This document shows, piece after piece, positions 1-18,778 of a stretch of DNA of 64,000 nt. Made by a program: the position numbers and the translations under genes. Below the pieces are notes generated by a model that ran no database searches, was not told the DNA's origin, and saw nothing but the letters and a program-made list of their open reading frames with translations. Position 1 is the first letter of the stretch; every line of letters begins with the position of its first letter. The DNA is from Theropithecus gelada (Eukaryota > Chordata > Mammalia > Primates > Cercopithecidae), in contig NC_037681.1 of assembly GCF_003255815.1 (NCBI RefSeq), positions 81,349,191-81,413,190 on the forward strand. Direction: 5' to 3'.

Positions 1-285
1 GCTGTGGCTCACACCTGTAATCCCAGTACTTTGGGAGGCCGAGGTGGGCGATCACAAGGTCAGGAGTTCGAGACCAGCCTGGCCAACATGGTGAAACCCC
101 GTCTCTACTAAAAAATACAAAAATTAGCCGGGTGTGGTGGCGCATGCCTGTAATCCCAGCTACTCGGGAGGCTGAGGCAGGAGAATCACTTGAACCGGGG
201 AGGGGGAGTTGCAGTGAGCCGAGATGGCACCACTGCACTCCAGCCTGGGTGACAGAGCAAGACTCTGTTTCAAAAAGAAATAAAT
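1..285 (+). repeat. Alu element, cut by the left window edge
   Basis: Reads from just inside the Alu left arm (GTGGCTCACACCTGTAATCC) through the A-rich middle to the right-arm end and a degenerate A-rich tail with AATAA units. Only the first few bases lie outside the window. Confidence 0.97.
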
Positions 286-598
286 AATAATAACTGACTC
301 ACAGTTCAGCATGGCTGGCAAGGCCTCAGGAAACTTACAATTATGGTGGAAGGGGAAGCAAATATGTCTTTCTTCATATGGCGGCAGGAGACAAAACAAA
401 TGCCCAGCAAAGGGAGAAGCCCCTTATGAAAACACCAGATTTTGTGAGAACTAACTCACTATGGCAAGAACAGGATGGGAGAAACCACCCCCATGATTCA
501 ATTACCTCCCAATGGGTCCCTCCCACGACTCACGGAGATTGCGGGAACTACAATTCAAAATGAGATGTGGGTGGAGACACAGCCAAACCATATCAAGG
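286..598 (-). mobile_element. MaLR-type LTR (THE1/MST group), 3'-truncated
   Basis: Read on the minus strand it begins TTGATATGGTTTGGCTGTGT and continues with the familiar MaLR text, including the ACTCATGGG-like and CCCCCATGATTCAATTACC blocks seen reversed at 490-510. The expected 3' end of the LTR is missing because an Alu tail abuts at 285. The sub-family call is from memory. Confidence 0.85.
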
Positions 599-995
599 GG
601 TATCGGAAAGAAAGTGAGCCGGAGATCACCCACTGGCCTGCAACTGCATCCATCCATGTATCATTTGCTCTGATTTCCATCACCTGCCTGGCCCCCTGAG
701 GCATTTGAGTTTGTGACATATGATATTTTGCTAATCATCTTCATTATGGAATTCTCCACCACTTCAGCCAGAGAGTAATGGTTTAATGGCTGAGAGAGAG
801 TAATGGTTTAATGGCTGAGAGAGAGCAATCCTGTCAGACGTAAAGGAATAAAGAAAAGACTTTAGCATTTTCCATCACTGTATGATAAGTCACTTATTTA
901 AAGGTTTCATACGTGAAACCTCAAAGCTAAGTGGACAGGGGGCTGGGAGTGGATTTTAGGGGTTTTCATAGATACTTTTGTTAGAGTAGACAGCA
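599..995. other. Unassigned intergenic sequence
   Basis: No gene or clear repeat family was recognised. A short direct repeat is visible at about 770-830, where AGAGAGTAATGGTTTAATGG occurs twice in tandem with a degenerate third start. Confidence 0.5.
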
Positions 996-1714
996 AGTCA
1001 GACATGAGCAGGGTAAGAGAGCCCCCCACACAGACACACACACACACCAGGAATGTCAGGCAACCATCAGGTGATGGTCAGGTGGTTGTTAAACAGTCTC
1101 TCTAAAATTGTTCACAGCCAGTACCAGGGACAGGCAGTCTTCCAATAGATAAAAACACCTGAAACTGGTGATCAGCAGCTTCCCGGTAAGATCTTAGGAG
1201 TTGGGCAAGTGGGCTCAAGCACAAGCATTAAGAGGCAAAATGACAGAGTTTAACATACGTGGCCACCCTCTAGGGACATTTGACTGGTAAGGGAAGGACA
1301 CCTCAAGTGAGCATGGGCACGACTCCAGAAAACACATCGTGCGTGCTCACCTCCCAAGTGCTAGCAGGCCGCTGCACATAAGCACAGCCCACCCCAAGGG
1401 AAGAATCAGGGGAGAAGGGATGCAAGCCCCCAGAAGTCTGCCAGCATATAAAACCCCAAGTCAACAGGTCAAACCACACACTTGCCTTTCAAGTTGTCTG
1501 CCCTCTTCCAAGTGTACTTTTCTTCCTTTCCTTCCTGCTCTAAAGCTTTTTAATAAACTTTCACTCCTTCTCTAAAACTTTTTAATAAACTTTCACTCCT
1601 GCTCTAAAACTTGTCTGTCTCTCCTTCTGCCTCTTACCTTTCAGTTACATTCTTTCTTCTAAGGAGCAAGAACTGAGGTTGCTGCAGACCTGTACGGATT
1701 TGCCACTGGTAACA
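996..1714 (+). mobile_element. Retroviral LTR-like element, plus orientation
   Basis: The segment has LTR layout: a U3-like region, a TATA-like CATATAAAACCCC at about 1444-1456, two AATAAA polyadenylation signals at about 1551 and 1582 within a duplicated ~31-bp unit, and an end at ...CTGGTAACA (1714). This resembles ERV class I LTRs, but I do not assign a family. Its first ~300 bp occurs again in inverted orientation at 1759-2430. Confidence 0.65.
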
Positions 1715-1758
1715 TATTTTCATGCTGTGTGACTCGGAGGCTTTCCACTGCTAACATA

Positions 1759-2430
<672 letters not shown>

Positions 2431-3072
2431 CGATACCTACTGTGATGCTTAGGGTTATCTGTTGTGCTGGTGTCTTTGGTGTGCCCACTTGATGTTCTCT
2501 CCACCTTACCCACCATGCTCTGTGCCCGGGACTACATCAGCAACAGGCTGACTTGCTCTCTGCCTTCGAGTTGGGTTCAGTTAAAGGTGGGGGCCGCTGG
2601 TGGGAGATGGAAGAACAAGAGAACAAGGTCAGGGTGCTTGTTTCCTATCAGGGTCACTTCAAACATCTATACTCAGTCAGGTGACCTTGCCCACACAGCT
2701 TTCCCTGACTCTGCGTTCCTGTAACCAGTTCCTCTCATGGCCTCTGCAGGCCTAGGAATGGAAACAGAACCTGCTATGACAAGTCTTGAGTGTTGCCCAA
2801 TCCATTGTGGAGGTAAACCTCACAGCGATAGCTTCGTAGAGTCCCCTTTTAAACTCTCCTTAAATATCTTCATTTAGCAATGCCATCTATTTCCTAGCAC
2901 TCTACCTGATGAATGTATATGTGCTTTTCACATAACTCCCTTTTGAACGAGCACCTGGGTAAAGTACAACTCTCTGTACCAAGAGCCAAGGTCAATAAGA
3001 ATAGTAGTTTCAAACATCAGTCTGAAAACTCTCAAGTGTGCAAAAAATACAACTTTTTCTACTTTTCTTTTC
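2431..3072. other. Unassigned intergenic sequence
   Basis: No open reading frame with family resemblance, no RNA gene and no confident repeat was seen. It may contain very old repeats that cannot be recognised by eye. Confidence 0.45.
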
Positions 3073-3381
3073 CTTTTTTTTTTTTTTTTTGAGACGGAGT
3101 CTCGCTCTGTTCCCCAGGCTGGAATGCAGAGGCACAATCTTGGCATCTTGGCTCACTGCAACCTCGGCCTCCCAGGTTCAAACAATTATCCTGCCTCAGC
3201 CTCCCGAGAAGCTGGGACTATAGGTGCACGCCGCCATGCCTGGCTAATCTTTTTGTATTTTAGTAAAAACGGGGTTTCATCATGTTGCCCAGGCTGATCT
3301 TGAACTCCTGAGCTAAGGCAAACCGCCCGCTTCGGCCTCCCAAAGTGCTGGAATTACAGGCCTGACCCACCGCACCTGGCC
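3073..3381 (-). repeat. Alu element
   Basis: Full-length minus-strand Alu with a T-tract and GAGACGGAGTCTCGCTCTG. CAACTKTTTCTACTTTT-like target duplications occur at about 3050 and 3382. Confidence 0.96.
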
Positions 3382-3489
3382 CAACTGTTTCTACTTTTTT
3401 ATACTCCGACTTAATTTCTCTTTCAGCCCCAATCCTCCAGGGTGATAGAAACATAAGTTAAATCAGCACAGGTTGCCCCCTAACAATTA

Positions 3490-3809
<320 letters not shown>

Positions 3810-4056
3810 AATACAATTAATAGGCATAAGAATAGAATGACACACTGGGAACTTAGGAACCAAGAGGAGGGACACCTAACCTAACCTCAAGGGAGAAAAA
3901 AAAGAAATGTCAGGGAACTTCCCAGAGAGTGTGATGTGTTTGAGATGAGACAAAACAATGAATCAAGTTAGCCAGACTTGAAAGGAAATGACATGCTAGC
4001 GCAGGGAACAGCCTGAGCAAAGTCACAGAGGCAAGAAATAGCACAACGTGTAGGAG

Positions 4057-4132
4057 ACTTAAAATTGGAACAATACAGAGAAAATTAGCATGGCCCCTAC
4101 ACTAAGATGACATGTAAATTCGTGAAGCATTC
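4057..4132 (+). pseudogene. U6 snRNA pseudogene, 5'-truncated
   Basis: Starts near U6 nucleotide 24 with ACTTAAAATTGGAACAATAC. It retains ATTAGCATGGCCCC and AAATTCGTGAAGC, the hallmark U6 blocks, and ends near the U6 3' end with GCATTCCA. It carries several substitutions relative to functional U6 (for example CGCAAGG changed to CACTAAG), lacks the 5' stem-loop, and is followed by an A-rich tract. A retrotransposed copy is the simplest reading, and it is not expected to make spliceosomal U6. Confidence 0.9.
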
Positions 4133-4176
4133 CAAAGCAAACAAATAATAAAAATATTTTTAAAAAAATAAATTCA

Positions 4177-4493
<317 letters not shown>

Positions 4494-4497
4494 CAGA

Positions 4498-5130
<633 letters not shown>

Positions 5131-5393
5131 CAATGTTGTGGGAGTATAAGGTTCAAGGCAGGGAGAGGTGAGAGGCAAGGACTCTGTTTATAACAGGGGA
5201 AGGACTTTGAACTCTGTGTTATAGGGCAGTGGTCTATAAGGAGGGGTACACACACCCCATGTACAGAAGAAAGTTCACTGGAATACAGGAAGAAAATGTT
5301 ACAGCTTCTATCTTGTGCTTTAACTTAAAAAAATTTTATGTATGTTTTGTAAGGTGTTTGTCCCCTCCAAAACTTGTGTTAGGATTTAATCCC

Positions 5394-5540
5394 TGCCGGA
5401 GATGGCAGCTCAGGCCTGTTATCCCAGTATTTTGGGAAGCCAAGGCAGGAGGACTGCTTGAGCCTAGGAGTTTAAGAATAGCCTGGGCAACATAGTGAGA
5501 CTCCATCTTAGAAAAAATAATAAAAAGAAAAAGAAGAAAT
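5394..5540 (+). repeat. Alu left-arm monomer
   Basis: Only one arm is present (GGCAGCTCAGGCCTGTTATCCCAG to GAGACTCCATCTTAG), followed by an A-rich tail. ATTTAATCCC occurs on both sides, consistent with a target duplication inside the LTR. Confidence 0.85.
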
Positions 5541-5589
5541 TTAATCCCCAGTGTGGCAATATTAAGAGATGGACCTTTAAAAGGCGATG

Positions 5590-5917
<328 letters not shown>

Positions 5918-6159
5918 TCAGGTATTCTGTTATAAGCAACATAAAACAGACTAAGATAATATATTAATAATACCCTACTGCAGAAACATAATATATTACT
6001 GCATTAGGATATTACTACAGTATATTATTTTATATTACATAATAAACAAATACATTAGGCATATACTAAAATGAGTTAAGCCAGAATCAGCCAATTGACT
6101 TTGGTTTTGACCAAGAACTTGCTATAAACATCATTTCTGATGTCCCTGAACCTGGGTAA

Positions 6160-6491
<332 letters not shown>

Positions 6492-6629
6492 GTGGCTTAC
6501 TATCTAATCATGTAACAGGAACAATTATATAAAGTAGGCGTGTGATTTGGTCTCATTATTAGTATTCGAATATTTGTTTTCCAAAATGGTGAATATTCTT
6601 CAATGTAATTTGGAGTAAATGTTCTTTCT

Positions 6630-6925
6630 GTGTTTTTTATTTGTTCATTTGAGATGGAGTCTTGCTCCATAGCCCAGGCTGGAATGCAGCAGTATGATCT
6701 CAGCTCACTGCAAATTCCCATTCCAGGATTCAAGCAATTCTCCTGCCTCAGCCTCCCAAGCAGCTGCGACTACAGGCGCCCGACACCACTCCCAGCTGAT
6801 ATTTGTGGTTGTACTAGAGACGGGGTTGCACCACGTTGGCCAGGCTGGTCAGGAACTCCTGACCTCAAATGATCCGCTCACTTCAGCCTCCCAAAGTGCT
6901 GGGATTACAGGCTTGAGCCAAAGTA
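6630..6925 (-). repeat. Alu element
   Basis: Minus-strand Alu, somewhat diverged, ending near GCTTGAGCCAAAGTACC. Confidence 0.93.
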
Positions 6926-7197
6926 CCAAGACGGCAAAAGAAAAAAATTAAAGACCAATATATTATAACAGATCACTTAGGCACAAAAAGCCTCAACAAA
7001 ATGTTAGCAAATCTAATCAATGTATGAAAATGGTAATGGTTTGTTTATGGTATAAATAACCATAACCAAGTAGAATTTATTCTATATATGCAAGGCTGGT
7101 TCAATATTTCAAAAAATAATCAGTATAATCCACCACATCAATAAGCTAAAGAAAAATCACATAACCATATCAATTGAAAAAAAGATTTAGCAAAATG

Positions 7198-7350
7198 TTC
7201 CAGCTACCCCAGAGGCTAAGGCAGGAGGACTGCTTGAGCCTAGGAAATTGAAGGTTCAGTGAGCTATGATCACACCACTGCACTCCAGCCTGGGTGACAG
7301 AGTAAAAAGACCCTGTCTCAAAATAAAATAAGATAAAATAAAATAAAAAA
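7198..7350 (+). repeat. Partial Alu (right part)
   Basis: Begins within the right arm (CAGCTACCCCAGAGGCTAAGG) and ends with an AAATAAAAT tail. It is inserted in L1. Confidence 0.88.
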
Positions 7351-7402
7351 GTCTCAGCACACCAGGAATGAAAGGAATTTCCCAACTTGAGAAAGAGCAT
7401 TG

Positions 7403-8546
<1,144 letters not shown>

Positions 8547-8845
8547 TGACTGAGGGCTTTTATATCATATGGGAGGGGTAGTTCAGAAGGGATGTGTATG
8601 ACCTAAGGGCAGAATTTGTGGTAAGTACCTGCTCTTACGAAAGGAACAGTATATAAACTGGAAATCATAGAGGCCTTTCCAGAACATGGATTAATCAAAA
8701 GCCAACATGGTAGATTTGTTTCCAAAATGAATGTAGGCTTACAAAAAAAACATCATACTTTTAATGGTGAAAGACTGACTGTTTTCCCACTAAAATAGGA
8801 TGTCCTCTCACGACTCTCATTCAACATAGTACTGAAAGTTTAATA

Positions 8846-9056
8846 AGAAAAAAAAGAAAAGAGAGAGAAAGAAAGAAAGAGAGAGAGAGAAAGAAAGAGA
8901 AAGAAGGAGAGAAAGAAGGAAGGAAGGAAGGAAGGAAGGAAGGAAGGAAGGAAGGAAGGAAGGAAGGAAGGAAGGAANAGGAAGGAAGGAAGGAAGGAAG
9001 GAAGGAAGGAAGGAAGGAAGGAAGGAAGGAAGGAAAGAAAGAAAGAAAGAAAGAAA

Positions 9057-9120
<64 letters not shown>

Positions 9121-9175
9121 GAGGGAGGGAGGGAAAGAAAAGAGAAAAAGAGGAGGGAAGGAAGGAAGGAAGGAG
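8846..9175 (+). repeat. GGAA/GAAA purine microsatellite, about 330 bp
   Basis: Almost pure A/G on the + strand. GA-rich start, then (GGAA)n at about 8917-9034, (GAAA)n at about 9035-9120, then GGGA and GGAA units. One N sits at 8978. L1 ORF2 flanks both ends, so it grew from an A/G-rich stretch of L1. Confidence 0.97.
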
Positions 9176-9424
9176 ATAAAACTGTCCCAATTTGCAGATG
9201 ATATGATTGTCTATCTAGAAAATTCCAAGGAATCTGCCAAAGAAATTCCTAGAACCAATAAATGGGTACAGCAAGGTCACAGACACAAAACCAACACAGA
9301 AAAATCAATTGCATTTCTATATGTTAATAATGAACATGTGGAAACTGAAATTAAAAACAATACTATGTACAGTCACTCCAAAGAAAATTAAATACTTAGG
9401 TATAAACTTATAAAACATGTACAG

Positions 9425-9709
9425 GGCTGGGCTCAGTGGCTCATGCCTGTAATCTCAGCTCTTTTGGAGGCCAAGACGTGTGGATCACTTGAGATCATGA
9501 GTTCAAGACCAGTCTGGCCATGGTAAAACTCCATCTCTACTAAAAATAAGCTGGGAGTGGTGGCACATGCCGTATTCCCAGCTACTTGGGTGGCTGAAGC
9601 AGAAGAATCACTTGAACCCAGGAAGCAGAGTAGCTGCAGTGAGCCAAGATCATGCCACTGAACTCCAGCCTGGGCAACAGAGTGAGACTCTGTCCCAAAA
9701 AAGTATATA
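9425..9709 (+). repeat. Alu element
   Basis: Plus-strand Alu, diverged and with small deletions, inserted in L1. GTACAGG occurs on both sides. Confidence 0.93.
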
Positions 9710-10845
9710 CATAGATAAAATAAAACAGTACAGGATTTGTATCCTACAGATTACAAAATGCTGATGAAAGAAATTCTGAAAGACCTAAATAAATGGAGAG
9801 ACATACCATGTTCATGGATTGGAAGACTCAAAATAACAAAGATGTTAATTCCCTCCAAAATTTATCTACAGGTTTTATGCAATTCCTATAAGAATCCTAA
9901 AAAGGTTTCTTGCAGACATAGACAAGCTTATTCTAACATTTATATGGAAAGGCACAGGTCCTAGAATAGCTCAAACAATCTTGAAAAAGAAGAAACAGAA
10001 AAGAATCACTCTACCAAATATTAAGTCTTACTATTTAGTTGCAGTAATCAAATGAGTGATATTGGTGAAGGAATAGAGAACCCAGAAATAGACCCACACA
10101 AATGTGGCAAATTGATTTTTGACAATGGTATGAAAGCAATTCAATGGAGGAAGGATAGCCTTTTTAACAAATGATGCTGGAGCATTGAACATGCATAGGC
10201 AAAAAAAATGAACTTCAACCTAAACTTCATACCTTCTACAAAATTTAACAAAAATAAATCATAGACTTAAACGTAAAATGTAAAACTATAAAACTTTTAG
10301 AAAAACATAAGAGAAAGTCTTTGGAATCTCAAGCTAGACAAGGGATTCTTACACTTAACATCAAAAGCATGATGGAAAAATTGACAACTTGGCCCTCATC
10401 AAAATTAAAATATTTATTGCTTCATAAAAGATGCTGTTAAGAGAATATATAAGTAAAAGCTACAGACTGTAGGGGGAAATATTGGCAAAGGTTACATCAG
10501 ACAAAGGACTAATATCTAAAATACATAAAAAATAGCCCTCAAAACTCAACAGTAAAAATACAAACCAATTACATGGGCACAAGATATAAACAGACATTTC
10601 ATCAAAGAGAATATTCAGAAAGCAAAAAGGCGCATGAATAGATGTCCAACACCACTGGCCATTAACCGTATGCAAATTAAAACCACAGTGGAATACCAGT
10701 ACACATCTATTAGAGTGGCCAAAATAAAATATAGTGACATTGCCAAATGCTGGTAAGGATTTTGAGAAACTAGATCATTCATACACTGCTGGTGGGTATG
10801 TAAAATAATACAACTACTCTAGAAAAAAGTCTGAAAAAAATTTTT

Positions 10846-11838
<993 letters not shown>

Positions 11839-11877
11839 CCTCCTGAACTTTTATCCCAAAGAAAAGAAAACAAATGT

Positions 11878-12155
11878 TCTGGCGAGGTGGCTTACGCCTA
11901 TAATCCTAGCACTTTGGGAGGCCGAGGCGGGAGGCAGCGGGATTGAACTCAGGAATTTAAGATCACCCTAGACAATATGGTGAAATCTTGTCTCTACGAA
12001 AAACACAAACAATTAGCCCGGCGTGGTGGTGTATGCCTGGCTGAGGCAGGAAAGATTACTTGAGCCCAGGAGGTCGAGGCTGCAGTAAACTGTGATCGTC
12101 CCACTGCACTCCAGCCTGGCAACCAGACCAAGACCCTGTCTCAAAAAAACAAAAG
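11878..12155 (+). repeat. Alu element
   Basis: Plus-strand Alu with a shortened right arm and an AAAAAAACAAAAGG tail. Confidence 0.93.
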
Positions 12156-12560
12156 GACAGCACTTTGGGAGACTGAGGCAGCCAGATCACTTGAGGTCAG
12201 GAGTTTGAGACCAGCCTGGCCAACATGGTGAAACCCCGCCTCTACCAAAAATACAAAAATTAGCTGGGCATGGTGGTGGGCGCCTGTAATCCTAGCTACT
12301 CGGGAGGCTGAGACAAGAGGATGACTTGAGCCCACGAGTTCGAGACCGGCCTGGGCATCATGGCAAAACCCCGTCTCTACAAAAAATACAAAAATTAGCT
12401 GGGGGTCATGGCCCGTGCCTGTAGTCTCGGCTATGTGGTAGCCTGAGGTGGGAGAATTGCTTTGAGCCCTGAAGGTTGAGTCTACAGTGAGCTATGATTG
12501 CACCACTGCACTCCATCCTGGGCAATAAGAGTGAGACCCTGTCTTATAAAATAAAATAAA
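12156..12560 (+). repeat. Composite Alu with three arm-like units
   Basis: Starts mid left arm (CAGCACTTTGGGAGACTG) and runs into a right arm. At about 12325 it re-enters left-arm sequence (CACGAGTTCGAGACCGG) and then completes a right arm. This looks like recombination between two Alus. Confidence 0.85.
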
Positions 12561-12581
12561 GAAATGAAAAAGAAAAAATTA

Positions 12582-12882
12582 GGCCCGGCGCAGTGGCTCA
12601 TGCCTGTAATCCAAGCACTTTGAGAGGCTGAGGTGGGTGGATTACTTGAGGCCAGGAGTTTGAGACCAGCCAGGCCAACATGGTGAAACCCTGTCTCTAC
12701 TAGAAATATAAAAAATTATCTAGGCGTGGTAGTACACATCTGTAATCCCAGCTACTTGGGAGGCTGAGATAGGACAATCACTTGTCCCAGGAGGTGGAGG
12801 CTGCAGTGAGCTGAGATCCTGCCACTGCACTCCAGCCTAGGTGACACAGCAAGACTCTGTCCCAAAAAAAAAAATAAAGTTA
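12582..12882 (+). repeat. Alu element
   Basis: Full-length plus-strand Alu with an A-tail. Confidence 0.95.
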
Positions 12883-13955
<1,073 letters not shown>

Positions 13956-13981
13956 GGAGGAGTCAAGAATGACTTCCAGGG

Positions 13982-14257
13982 TCATGTGCAATGGGTCACA
14001 CCTATAATCCCAATACTTTGGGAGGTCCAGGTGGGAGGATTGCTTGAGCCCAGGAGTTCAAGACCAACCTAGGCAACATGGCGAAACCCTGTCTCTCCAA
14101 AAAGTCAGGTGTGGTGACGTGCACCTGTATTCCCAGCCATTTAGGAGGCTGAGGTGGGAGAATCTCTTTAGCCTGGGAGGTCAAGGCCACAGTGAGCTGA
14201 GATCGAGCCACTGCACTCCAGCCTGGGTGATAAGAGACAGACCCTGTTTTGAAGAAA
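13982..14257 (+). repeat. Alu element
   Basis: Plus-strand Alu with the middle linker deleted. AAGAATGACT is duplicated at about 13965 and 14258. Confidence 0.93.
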
Positions 14258-14346
14258 AAGAATGACTCTCTTAAGTGACTAGGGATCTAGTCACTGAACG
14301 TGAGAATATAAAATTTCATATCTTAGAGCATACATTAAATATGATT

Positions 14347-14672
14347 TCTTTTTTTTCTTTTTCTTTTTCTTTTTTTTTTTTTTTTCTTTTTTTTTTTGAG
14401 GCAGAGTCTCAGTGTGTTGCCCAGGCTGGAAAAGCGATCTTGGCTCACTGCAAACTCCACCTCCTAGGTTCAAGCGATTCTCCTGCCTCAGCCTCCGGAG
14501 TAGCTGCAACTAAAGGTGCACACCACCACGCCTGGCTAATTTTTGTACTTTTAGTAGAGACAGGGATTCACCATGTTGGCCAGGCTGGTCTCAAACTCCT
14601 GACCTCAAGTGATCTGCCCACCTCGGCCTCCCAAAGTGCTGGGATTACAGGTGCGAGCCACCAGGCCTGGCA
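14347..14672 (-). repeat. Alu element
   Basis: Minus-strand Alu with a long TTTTTC-interrupted tract. ATTAAATATGATTTC is repeated on both sides. Confidence 0.96.
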
Positions 14673-15522
<850 letters not shown>

Positions 15523-15767
15523 ATTATTGGTATCCATTCCTCTGTAAGTTTTCTCAGAAAACAGCCAAGATAATTATATAATTATACATAGTCTCACACC
15601 TCTACTATGCTCTGCAAAATAAAAAATAAAAAAAGAATTATATATAGTCCCAGCATTAAACTAATGAATTCATGACAACGAATACCACTGAAAATAACAA
15701 GATTCTGCCTTGGGATGTTAGTGTCAGACTTTAACATTGAAGACAATACTTGGAGCTATACTTTTAT
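15523..15767. other. AT-rich unassigned sequence
   Basis: Nothing recognisable beyond AT-rich runs. Confidence 0.4.
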
Positions 15768-16071
15768 TTATTTATTAATTTATTTTATTTAGAGATGGAG
15801 TCTTACTCTGTTACCCAGGCTGGAGTGCAGTGGCGCCATCTTGGCTCACTGCAACCTCCATCCCCCAGGGTTCAAGCGATGCTCCTGCCTCAGCCACCCA
15901 AATAGCTGGGACTACAGTTGCACACCACCATGCCCAAGTAATTTTTGTATGTTTAGTAGAGATGGGGTTTCACTATGTTGGCCAGGTTAATCTCGAACTC
16001 CTGACCTCAGGTGATCCACCCACCTGGCCCAAAGTGCTGGGATTACAGGCATGAGCCACTGCACCCAGACA
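15768..16071 (-). repeat. Alu element
   Basis: Minus-strand Alu with a TTTA-type tail. Confidence 0.95.
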
Positions 16072-16637
16072 GAGACATATTTTCATCTAAATGGGACTGA
16101 CTGGGAAATGGTGTCCAGGTAGACACTGTGTCCAAACAAGTTGCTCTTATTGCTCATTGGTAAGCCCCTTTCCCCACCTCTTCAGAATGTCTCTCCGATC
16201 TCAGATTGTTCTTTAGTAACTAGAAGCTGAGAGAGAAAAAACAATTCATGTATTCATCACCTCTCCTCACAAACAATGACTTTTATAATATACTAATTTT
16301 TCAAATGTTATCCCCCTTCCTATTTTAATATGTCTTTAGTTTAAATAGGCAGACTCATAAAATGATAATAATCATAAAATCATTAAATATGCCTGTAGTC
16401 ACAGAAATGACAGAAGCTAATGCTTAGAACATACCTAGATAAAATTCTACAGTCACTGTACTGAGTTGAGGAGGAATAGCTAATAAAATCTTTAGATTTT
16501 TTTGAGAAAAAATTTATTGGAGTGTAACATACATACAGAAAAGTATACAAATCCTAAATATAGAGATCAATAAATAATAAAAAGGTGACTACATCTATGG
16601 AAACAACAGTCAGGTCAAGAAATAGTAGAAATAGTAA
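16072..16637. other. Unassigned sequence with LINE-like text near its end
   Basis: 16505-16560 (AATTTATTGGAGTGTAACAT, ACAGAAAAGTATACAAATCC) resembles old L1-type LINE 3' sequence. The rest is not assigned. Confidence 0.4.
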
Positions 16638-17035
16638 TCAGGCCAAAGCAGGATGATTACTTGAGCCCAGGATTTCAAGGCCAGCCTGGGCAACACAGGG
16701 AGACCCATATCTACAAAAGATTTTTTTTTTTTTTAAATCAGGCATGGTGGTTTATGCCTGTAATCTCAACACTGGGAGGCTGAGGTGGGAGGATTGCTTG
16801 AGCTCAGGAGTTTGAGGCCACCCGGGGCAACAGAGTGAGACCCCATCCCTATAAAACATAAATTTAAAACAATTAGCTGGTCATGGTGGCATGTGTCTGT
16901 AGTCTCAGCTACTCGGGAGGCTGTGGCAGGAGACTCACTTGAACCGAGGAACTAGAGGCTGCAGTAAGCTGTGTTCATGCCATTGCACTCCAGCCTGGGC
17001 AACGAAGCGAGACCTTGTTTCTAAATAAATAATAC
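16638..17035 (+). repeat. Alu fragment followed by an older Alu
   Basis: A left-arm fragment (16638-16722), a T-run, then an Alu of about 300 bp missing its first bases (16736-17035). Confidence 0.85.
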
Positions 17036-17672
<637 letters not shown>

Positions 17673-17689
17673 GTAAAAATGTTTTAAGA

Positions 17690-18038
17690 ATGAATTTTGC
17701 CTGTTTTTGAACTATGTGTAAATGGACTCATACTGCGTGTGTTCTTTTGTGTCTTGCTCAACATTAGGTTTGAGAAATTCATCCGCGTGGTTGTATATAG
17801 TTGCAGTTCATTCATTTTTATTGCCCATAGTGTTCAGTTGTATAAATATGCCACATTTTACTTATCTATTCTATTTTGGGGTTGTATCCAGTTTGGAGCT
17901 GATGTGAATAATATTCCTGTATATGTCTTTTGGTGCATCTGTCTTTTCTGCAGGACATACATTTAGTAGTAAAATTGCTGGGTCTTAGGGTATGTGTGTG
18001 TTCAATTGAGTATACTAACAGCTTTCCAGAGTGATCAT
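17690..18038 (+). mobile_element. Old LINE fragment (L1-like)
   Basis: Text such as AAATGGACTCATACTG, TATCCAGTTTGGAGCTGATG and AAATTGCTGGGTCTTAGGG matches a common medium-age L1 segment known to me. Orientation is not certain. Confidence 0.55.
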
Positions 18039-18039
18039 A

Positions 18040-18406
18040 CCAATTTATTTATTTATTTATTTTTACAGATGGGGTCTCGCTCTGTCACCCAGGCTGGAGT
18101 GCAGTGGCATGATCATCGCGTACTGCAACTTTAACCTCCTGGGTTCAAGCAGTCTGCGCACCTCAGCTGGAATCTCAGCTCACTGCAACTTTGGCCTCTG
18201 GGATTCAAATAATTCTTGTGCTTCAGCCTCCCAAGTAGCTGGGATTACAGGCATGCACCACTGCACCCAGCTAATTTTTGTATTTTTAGTACAGATTAGG
18301 TTTCATCATGTTGGTCAGGCTGGTCTTATACTTCTGACCTCAAGTGTCCGGCTGCCTTGGCCTCCCAACGTGCTGGGATTACAGGCATGGGCTACCCAAC
18401 CTGGCC
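18040..18406 (-). repeat. Alu with internal duplication
   Basis: Minus-strand Alu in which the 'CTCACTGCAACTTTRRCCTC' block occurs twice (about 18118 and 18177), giving about 60 extra bases. Confidence 0.9.
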
Positions 18407-18687
18407 CCTCTGTTTATATATTTGAGTAAACTGCAGACACAATGCCACTTTACCACTAAATAACTTTGCAAAAACAATGATATTCTCTTACATAATCACA
18501 ATACAGTTATGAAAATCATGAAATTAACACTGATACAGTACTATAATTGGTGTACCTTATTTAAATTTCATCAGTTATCTCACTAATGTCCCCTGTAGCA
18601 AAATAATAAGTTTTTTAAAACCTTGGTCCAGAATTCAGTCCAGCATCACATATTACACTTAGTTGTCACGCGTAAAAAGAAAAACCA
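18407..18687. other. Unassigned sequence
   Basis: AT-rich; no recognisable feature. Confidence 0.4.
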
Positions 18688-18778
18688 GGCTGGGTGCAGT
18701 GATGTGAGGTGGGAAGATTGCTTAAGCAAGACCAGCCTGGACAACAGGTGGAGACCACATTTCTACAAAAAAGAAAAA
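18688..18778 (+). repeat. Alu remnant with large deletion
   Basis: GGCTGGGTGCAGTG is joined directly to left-arm text GAGGTGGGAAGATTGC, then an A-rich end. Confidence 0.8.

Noticed and set aside
8840..9190. 116-codon Ser/Phe/Leu repeat frame on the minus strand
   Set aside because: It is the translation of the GGAA/GAAA microsatellite and includes an undetermined base.
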